Assembly: GCA_036426205.1 (NCBI GenBank)
Contig: CM071570.1
Location: forward strand, 57,698,976-57,762,975
Reading direction: 5' to 3'
Source: Ascaphus truei
Lineage: Eukaryota; Chordata; Amphibia; Anura; Ascaphidae
Length of the DNA stretch: 64,000 bases
The notes beneath the pieces were generated by a model that saw only the letters and a list, made by a program, of their open reading frames with translations, made no database searches and was not told the origin of the DNA. Positions 57,271-64,000 of the stretch are shown piece by piece. The first letter of the stretch is position 1. Each line of letters opens with the position of its first letter. The position numbers and the translations under genes were made by a program.

Positions 57271-58400
57271 TGTTAAAAATGTACATTCTTCTACACGTTT
57301 AATATGTCTGATTGATTATTTCATATTTACAATTTGTAGACCGGTTTTTATCGCCCAAAAAAGTTTCACTGCACTCTTACTTGAACTGTAACTGAAACTG
57401 AGGTGCAGCATGGCCCTTCCCCTTAACTTTTTTTTTTCTGTACCCACCTCCCATTTCCCCCCTTCATGTTTTTGGGAAAATGGCAAACACTTTCAATAAA
57501 TAAACAGTTAAAAAAACAAACAGAGTTATGTCATTTTTTTTACTATTACCAAATAATCGTTTTAATATATTTTATAATAGCCCTGCTGTGAAAATATTAC
57601 ATTTTGTTTGTGTAAATATTGAAATATCCATGCTGCATCAATTTTTTTAATCATTGATACATAGCGCAGAATTAGAAATGCTAAGAAGTTGCTAACAACA
57701 TAAACATACTTTTTTGGATTTATGCCAGGTTCAACTTAGCGTACAATTTGGATGCAGTTTCAACTAATTATGGGGTGCACATATACAAATTTGTTTAGTA
57801 CAGAGGGTTACAAAATATAAATCTGCACTCGCCCTGTCAGAGCCGATGGTAACAGAAACTCCTTGTAGGCGTCCACAAGTGTACTCCAAAATTCATAAGT
57901 GGAAACTCCAAGGAAGGTCCCACAGAAAAACAAAAAGAAGACAGCAGGCAGCACACTGGGGTCAGTGTGTAAAAAGTATATTTATATTAGATTCAATTTA
58001 AAAAGTCCACGCTGTAGCGGACCACAACAAAAGATGAAAATTTTAAATAAAAAAATCCACAAATACACAGTTACAGAAAATTAAATATATATACCATTTA
58101 CATCAGCGCGTCATTGTATCGCCCTTGTTTGTGCTACTATACTTCACCCGACTAAAAACATTTTTTACACTTAAGGTGCACACTAGGGATAAAAGGTTAG
58201 TTGACAGATGCACACATGATAAATATATTACAGTACTTGGTTTTCTTGCATTATTTTAACGCCATATGGAAATATCAGTATGCTATCAAATATATTAATA
58301 GTCTTGCCATTTACAGAAATAAATTTTAATTTTTCTTGAAAAAAAAATATATATACAGTATATATTTCTTGTTTTCTTTAAAAAGTATATTTTTCTCTAG
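57271..58400. other. Non-coding DNA upstream of the first visible PCSK2 exon
   Basis: AT-rich. The last 80 bp contain a TTTCTTGTTTTCTTTA-type pyrimidine stretch leading to the TTTTTCTCTAG acceptor of the exon. Confidence 0.5.
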
Positions 58401-58514
58401 GTGAAGAAGGTTGTTCAACAAGAAGGTTTTGACAGAAAGAAACGAGGATACAGGGACATCAATGATATCGACATCAATATGAATGATCCGTTATTTACAA
58501 AACAGTGGTATCTG
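58401..58514 (+). CDS. PCSK2: PCSK2 coding exon (prodomain/catalytic junction), internal exon
   Basis: A 114-bp exon (38 codons, phase 0 at both ends) with acceptor TTTTTCTCTAG and donor GTAAGT. It encodes the end of the inhibitory prodomain, the primary autocleavage site RKKR followed by GYRDIND, and the start of the mature enzyme (INMNDPLFTKQWYL). PC2 is a calcium-dependent subtilisin-like serine protease. It cuts prohormones such as proglucagon and POMC-derived peptides at paired basic residues in neuroendocrine secretory granules, with 7B2 as its chaperone. The peptide is almost identical to mammalian PC2 in this region, and the exon borders match what I recall of the human third coding exon. 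The reading frame is intact, so this is the functional gene, not a retrocopy. Confidence 0.97.
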
Positions 58515-58654
58515 GTAAGTGAAGATTAATTTTAGTTTGAAAATTCAGGGTTCCAAAATGTTCAAAGCAGGATTAAGAAATAACAGAATTTGTAAAACAT
58601 CTTCATATGTATAAAAGAGGAAAATAGAAAATTAAAGATTACATATTTTATAAT

Positions 58655-60760
58655 AGGTGGCTTCATAAAATTAAAATAAATAAGGCATCTGGCCCCGATG
58701 GCATACATCAAAGAGTTCTTAGGGATCAAAGTTCAGTAATAGCCAAGCCATTACATGTAATATTCAAGGACTCCATTTCCGCAGGCTAAGTACCACAAGA
58801 TTGGCGTTAAGCAGAATAATATTCAGGAATACAAAAAAACTATGGAGAACAAAATTGTTGGTAATTATTGGGATTTATGAAGGTCGTGCTAAACTAACTG
58901 TAAGAGGACATGTGCAGAGGTATGCAATGGAGACTGTTTTAAGGTGAAATTAAATACGGCTTTTATTGTGCCTGTTCCTTTAACACAAGAAAACATCCAA
59001 ACGTATGCAAATAAGGGGTCAAACAAAGCTTCTGTTCCACTTGGGAGTATTTCAAGTTAAACCTATGCAGTCCACAACTCCCTTTAGATTAGCATGTCTC
59101 CCAGCCCCAAACATATATCTTGATATGTGCAAATATACCAAAAGTCTTAGAAAGGAAAGTCTTTTCTGTCTCTTGTAGGGGAAGGCTTCTTTGTTCTCCA
59201 GGTTTAGAAGTACTTTCCTCCGGTGTCTTGCTGGGAGCGTGCAGTCTCTTCTGGCAGGCTCAAGACGTCTGTCTCCTTGTTCAGCTCACAGGTGTGCTAA
59301 GGAGTCTCACTTCCTGTCTCAGAGGCAGGCTTTTTCTAACACCTCTAATCAGCCATGTGCTGGTCAATTAACCAGCACACTGCTGGATTAGAGGCAAGTT
59401 TTCTGAACAGGGTAAGTCCCCTGTTACACTAACCTTATTAGTATCTTTGAGGATGCACGGTAAATAGGAATTTAGGCCAGGGTAATGCAGTTGGTGTGGT
59501 ATACTTAGATGTGGCAAAGGCTTTTAATATGCTTCCACACAAGAGGCTAAAACAAAGCAAATTGGACTCAGTAAAAATATTTGCACATGGATTGAAAACT
59601 GGTTGAAGGATAAACAGAGAGTTGTTGTAAATGGAACTTTTTCAGGTTGAGCTAAAGTTTTGAGTGAAGTATCTCAGGGATTGGTACTGGGACCCCTGCT
59701 TTTTAACTTATTTATTAATGACGTTGAAGGTGGCATGGAGAGCAAATTCTCCATCTTTGCTGATGACACTAAATTGTGTAAGGTAGTAGAATCAGAGCAG
59801 GATGTAATTTCTCTAGAAGGACTTGCATAGACTGGAAACTTGGGAAGGTAAATGGCAGATGAGGTTTATTACAGATAAATGTAGGTTATGCATTTGGAAA
59901 GCAAGAATAAACAGGCAACTTACACATTACGGTAAATGGGGATACATTAGGAGAATCCTTGGTGGAGAAGGCTTTAGGAGTGCTTGTAGACAGCAGGCTT
60001 TGCGATAGTGCCCAAAGTCATGTAGTAGCTGCAAAGGCAAACAAGATCTTATCTTGCATTAAACAGGGAATTGATGGAGGGGAAGTGTCTAATCATGCCA
60101 CTGTATAATGCATTAGTAAGACCACACCTTGGATATGGAGTACAGTAATCTGATTTATGAGGAGAGGCTGACTCATTTAGATTTGTTTACATTACAAAGG
60201 AGCCATTTAGGAAGGGATATGATAACTTTATACCAATATATTCCGGGGCAATACAAGGAGCTTTCAAAAGAAATATTCATCCCATGGGCAGTACAAACAA
60301 CACAGTTTCATACCTTATGGTTGGAGAAAAGGAGATTTTACCAGCAACAAAGGAAAGGGGGTTTTACAGTAAGGGCAGTTAAAATGTGGAATTCATTACT
60401 CATTGAGACTCTGTTGGCACATACATAAGATACAGTATCTTCCAAAAAAGGTTGGACATCTTTTTAGAAAGGAAAGGTATATAGGAAATATACCAAATAA
60501 GTAAACATGGGAGGAATGTTGATCCAGGGAGTAATATGATTGCAAATATTTGGAATCAGGAAGGAATTTATTTTCCCCCTTATAAGTTATCATTAGATTA
60601 TATTTCACTGTTTTTTTTTTGTTTACCTTCCTCTGGATCAATATACTGTAAGTATAAATATAGGATAAAGTATCTGGATGAGCATAGAATGAACTTGATG
60701 GATCTACAGTATGTCTTTTTTAAACCTCATCTACTATGTAACTACATGTAACTATGTAAC
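58655..60760 (+). mobile_element. CR1-clade LINE copy in a PCSK2 intron, split by an LTR
   Basis: Left part (58655-58898) translates as KASGPDGIHQRVLRDQSSV and AKPLHVIFKDSISAG. Right part (59434-60760) gives VVYLDVAKAFNM, SQGLVLGPLLFNLFIND and SIFADDTKLC with the FADD catalytic box (59757-59768). An LGVLVDSR-like block and the C-terminal YEERLTHLDLFTLQRSHLGRD (about 60155-60220) follow, then the tail near 60700-60760 (CTATGTAAC words). Many stops and shifts: inactive. It lies on the same strand as PCSK2. Confidence 0.85.
58899..59428 (-). mobile_element. Solo LTR inside the CR1 LINE
   Basis: 530 bp; minus sense begins TGTAACAGGGGACTTACC and ends GTCCTCTTACA. Flanked by the perfect 5-bp duplication CTAAC (58894-58898 and 59429-59433). 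An AATAAA lies about 75 bp before the minus-sense end. No internal coding region or second LTR, so it is a recombination product of a former LTR element. Confidence 0.85.
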
Positions 60761-61320
60761 ATACTGGATATATTTTGCAACATGTACATGCTGATATACT
60801 GTATACAGTATTTATATAAACATTTGTTTTTCTAATAGATTTTAAAAAACAGTCACACATGCACATTCTTGACTTTATGGTCATTGTTTTATGCTAGTTA
60901 TTTAATAACATTTACAACTGATTAACTCAATATATGTAATATTATGTACTTTGCAAAATTACATTATTGCCATCTGATAGGCAGTCACTCATTATAATTT
61001 GTATAATGTTATCGGTTGTGTAATAAAAATCGCAGGGGATTTTAAGAATTTTCATAAATCTGGTACTTCATGGGGTTAACGTTGATTAGAAATTGTGTTA
61101 AAAATGCAGGAATTGTTTTTATGACAGGTTAAGACCGTTCCTGCATCTGTGTTGATCTAGAAAGAGGGCTTGATTGATGGGCTATCACTGATGACCCATT
61201 AAAAGTGAAAAATGTATAGTTTGAAAGGTATAGACGATATACAGATCATAGGCTGTCAGCCTCAAAGAAATCCTAACATTCTTGAAATTCCGTGTGCATC
61301 ACAGAGAGAGGTGGCAAACA
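60761..61320. other. Intronic AT-rich DNA, nothing recognised
   Basis: No exon-like or element-end signal seen. Confidence 0.45.
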
Positions 61321-61655
61321 GGTCATCACGTACTATAGTGCCGACGGTTATTCTAACACAAACCAGTGGCAATCGCCAAAGAGACCCAGGTACATGCTGG
61401 GTACATGCTGGGTCTCATTTAAGGCAAGTTTAAGGCATTTCTGCATTGACTAATGGCCCATCAAATAAACAGCGGGAGTCCCTGGCAGTCCCATTCAAAC
61501 TGAATGGGACTGCCAGGGACCCCTGCTGTGTTAATCCGATGGGTCATTAGTCAATGCAGAAATGCCTTAAACTTGCCTTAAACTAGCCAGGTTACACCCA
61601 GCATGTACCCAGCATGTAACCGGGCTAGTTTAAGGCAAGCTTTAGAATACTTGTT
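61320..61655 (-). mobile_element. MITE with long internal palindrome (copy 2, intronic)
   Basis: Reverse complement of 37025-37350 over its whole length, including CGGTTATTCTAACACAAACC and the central CTGGCAGTCCCATTCA hairpin. Confidence 0.88.
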
Positions 61656-62537
61656 TTCTCGTCTGTAGTCTGAAGGATATATTAAATACATTACATTACA
61701 ATAAATTACATCTATTCTGAATAACAACTTATAGATATTTGTAACAGTTGCAATAAAGCCAAACCCTTGATATTTTGCAGGTGGCAAGTGATAGATATCC
61801 ATTTGTCACTCAAATTTAGGAGCAAGTCGGTCAAAATGAGTATTGTTACATTCAGCAAACTCACCTGAACCTATTGATATGACTCACGTTATTACGAGAA
61901 TTATAGGAATAAAGTTATGAGATCTTTAATATATTAAAGCATACTTTTAAAGTCACATGACAGTTTTTTTCATTAAAGTCATAAATGGTAGCTTAAGTAG
62001 AGCTGATTTAAGACAGGGGTAGGTCTTATGTGTGTTTCAATGCAAGAAGGTCTGGGCATAAATGTTGGCATGTTTGAATAGAAAATTACAATTCAACAGA
62101 ACTGTGTTTGGGATCGGACACTGGAATTTTCATCTTTCCTATGCCAGTGACTTCTCTGGGAAGAAATGATGGCATGTGGTAACGTATAGGGAATTCTAGC
62201 AATATTTATTCTTTTATTTTAAGAAACTTGTCTGCATTTATTATAACTGTCTGTTCTTGTAATAATCTTTGTGTAACCAAGCACTGTTTAACTTTTATAT
62301 TAAAGCGAAACGTTAATAATCAATGCTTTGGGCTCTTAATTAACTGTTTGCATGATTTGTATAGAGTAAAGTATATTTCCGCACACATTTTGCAACAAAA
62401 AGATTTGTGTGTGTTCAGTGAACAGTTTTTCTTTAATAAATAGGGACCTTAGACAGCACGTTTCATATTTGATATTTCTTTGGTGGTGGTAGCGGGGAAA
62501 AATATGATTGTAATCGAGTAAGTAGTAAATATTAACT
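61656..62537. other. Intronic DNA, nothing recognised
   Basis: AT-rich intron sequence of PCSK2 without further features. Confidence 0.45.
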
Positions 62538-62815
62538 CATTTGAAGTACCCTGCGGAAGTGAAAAGTGAGTAGGTTAGTTTAGCCGTGTGTATTAACCCT
62601 AGTTGCCTATATAAATCACGTGCTCACAAGTGTGCTGGCCATGACAGATTCTATATTGGGACGGATTGAGGAGAGATCTTGTTCATTTGAAGGACTTTTG
62701 CAGAAAGTAACAAGTGGGTCAGCTACATAGATGTGTATTAACCCTTGTCCCATATGCAGGTCAAGTTCTCACAGGTGTGCCGTTTGTGACAGGTTGTATT
62801 GTAGAGAGGTTCTAA
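62538..62815. repeat. Diverged tandem duplication, period about 146 bp
   Basis: CATTTGAAG...GTGTATTAACCCT...CTCACA(A)GTGTGC...TGACAG(A/G)TT occurs twice, starting at 62538 and 62684. Confidence 0.75.
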
Positions 62816-63763
62816 AGTGAAAATTCCCAATTCACTGTTACAGTAATCTGCAGCAAATTATTACTTGGGGCGGGGAGAGGGGGAGTTCAATCTCCAGTTG
62901 TATAAATGAGATGTGCTCCTATTTGAGCATAGGCATCTCTTCCCAAGTTATTTGGAGGGAGGTGGGAGTGGATATAGATACAACTTGAGACACTACTAAA
63001 TTGAATTTCAGGTACAGTATTCAAATCCAATTTCAGATTTGTAAGAATCCGAGTTCGGATTCATAAAAATCCAACAAAATCCAATAATCATTTTTACAAA
63101 TCCGCTCTGATTTTTTAGTACCCAATCCGCAGACATGTTGTGGTGTGCTGATCGGATTTGGTCTAAAAAACCTGGAGAAATCCGGATTCAGACCAGTTCA
63201 CCCATTTCTACTGTTTAGGTCACTGCAATTCAGATTAATAATAAATACATAAAATGTATGGGATTTCTTCTTTAAAAATGAATTAAGTTTTTTTTTAAAG
63301 CATTTTTCCAAAATGTGTCCTAATTTACTATACTATTAGAATCCATACAGTTTATACTTTCAGATTTACAATTTTTTTTAGGAATCTCAGAAATACCATA
63401 TCCATAGTTTAACAAACACTTTATTTCAGTCTCTTCATAATTGAGGGGTATGATCAGTCCATACTTTAGTTGAAAGTTTAGATATTGTTATATACTGTAT
63501 CTGGGGCAGCATTCAGTCAATTGTGTTATGTTTTAAGGGTATACATTGGTCCAGTGTAAAATTGCTTGTGTTTTAGTACAAGTTTGATAAACCCGTCTAA
63601 CTTTAGAAAATGCAAACCAGTATATAAAAATAGATTTTTTTTCCATTATAAACATACCCATACAGCAGGCATTATAGAGAAATGTTATTCATCTTGTAGT
63701 TTTCGTCTTTCCTTTTTTGTGGAATTAATTATGTTATCTCATTCTTGTTAATTGATTTATTAG
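62816..63763. other. Intronic DNA before the second visible PCSK2 exon
   Basis: Contains a possible MITE fragment rich in ATCCGAATT-like words (63040-63220). The final bases form the acceptor ATTGATTTATTAG. Confidence 0.45.
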
Positions 63764-63872
63764 ATTAACACAGGTCAAGCAGATGGGACTCCTGGACTTG
63801 ATTTGAATGTAGCTGAAGCTTGGGAATTGGGATATACAGGGAGAGGTGTTACCATAGCAATTATGGATGATG
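63764..63872 (+). CDS. PCSK2: PCSK2 coding exon (start of catalytic domain, Asp motif)
   Basis: A 109-bp exon entered in phase 0 and left in phase 1 at donor GTAAG. It continues directly from QWYL of the previous exon with INTGQADGTPGLDLNVAEAW and ends GVTIAIMDD(G). This is the first catalytic-triad block, the Asp of subtilisin-like proteases; His, the oxyanion residue and Ser lie in later exons beyond the window. Conservation with mammalian PC2 is nearly complete. The visible substitutions (Arg in GYTGRGV, Ala before IMDD) are conservative positions outside the triad. The intron between the two exons is 5249 bp. Confidence 0.97.
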
Positions 63873-64000
63873 GTAAGATCTTCATTAAATCTCTTAGGGA
63901 ACTGAATAAATTCAAGCGAGGATTATAAAAGCATCTAACACACGTACTCTGACATTACATATATTTCAGCTCTTTTCACAATACGTTTTCTTTATATACA
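63873..64000 (+). other. Start of the next PCSK2 intron
   Basis: Begins GTAAGATC and continues to the window edge without another exon. Confidence 0.7.

Noticed and set aside
59120..59391. Short plus-strand frames in the intronic LTR
   Set aside because: They lie within a non-coding solo LTR whose sense is on the other strand.

Overview
The window is vertebrate nuclear DNA, almost certainly from an amphibian (probably a frog). The only host gene I can recognise is PCSK2 (proprotein convertase 2, PC2) on the + strand. Two consecutive coding exons are present, at 58401-58514 and 63764-63872. They carry the RKKR maturation site and the catalytic-Asp IMDDG motif, each with intact splice sites and matching phases. 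No other PCSK2 exon was found, so the 58 kb to the left is either a very large upstream intron, upstream intergenic DNA, or both.

Nearly everything else is transposable elements, many nested. Left arm (1-15 kb): an L1/Tx1-type LINE fragment; a minus-strand, LTR-linked broken reading frame encoding zinc knuckles, a long coiled coil and IQ motifs; and several TIR/MITE families. At 15.4-25.9 kb lies a GC-rich block that reads, through many frameshifts, as a decayed DIRS tyrosine-recombinase retroelement: gag with a zinc finger, RT, RNase H, tyrosine recombinase and an SGNH-like tail. It lies between two inverted copies of a short Penelope-type terminal repeat.

Middle (26-37.6 kb): a tRNA-like SINE head; a 1.5 kb TIR element holding two Tigger-like MITEs as a 0.69 kb palindrome; a 1.1 kb tandem duplication; and a dead Tc1/mariner transposase gene split by spliceosomal-type introns, one holding a MITE. 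At 37.9-49.6 kb sits an almost complete EN+ Penelope-like element (PLE) on the minus strand with 719-bp direct terminal repeats. It is interrupted by a 6.6 kb Ty3/gypsy chromovirus with a perfect 5-bp target-site duplication, and the 5' LTR of that chromovirus carries a further 723-bp insertion.

Right arm (49.6-64 kb): a G-rich minisatellite field, another PLE end with an internal inversion, a partial segmental duplication, and PCSK2 with an intervening intron containing a CR1-type LINE split by a solo LTR.

A recurring theme is a short structured motif (CUGANGA-like box, hairpin, GAAA, ACGYGU-like tail) at about ten PLE-derived ends. It matches the minimal hammerhead ribozymes known from Penelope-like elements. 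All calls were made by eye; no alignments or database searches were run.
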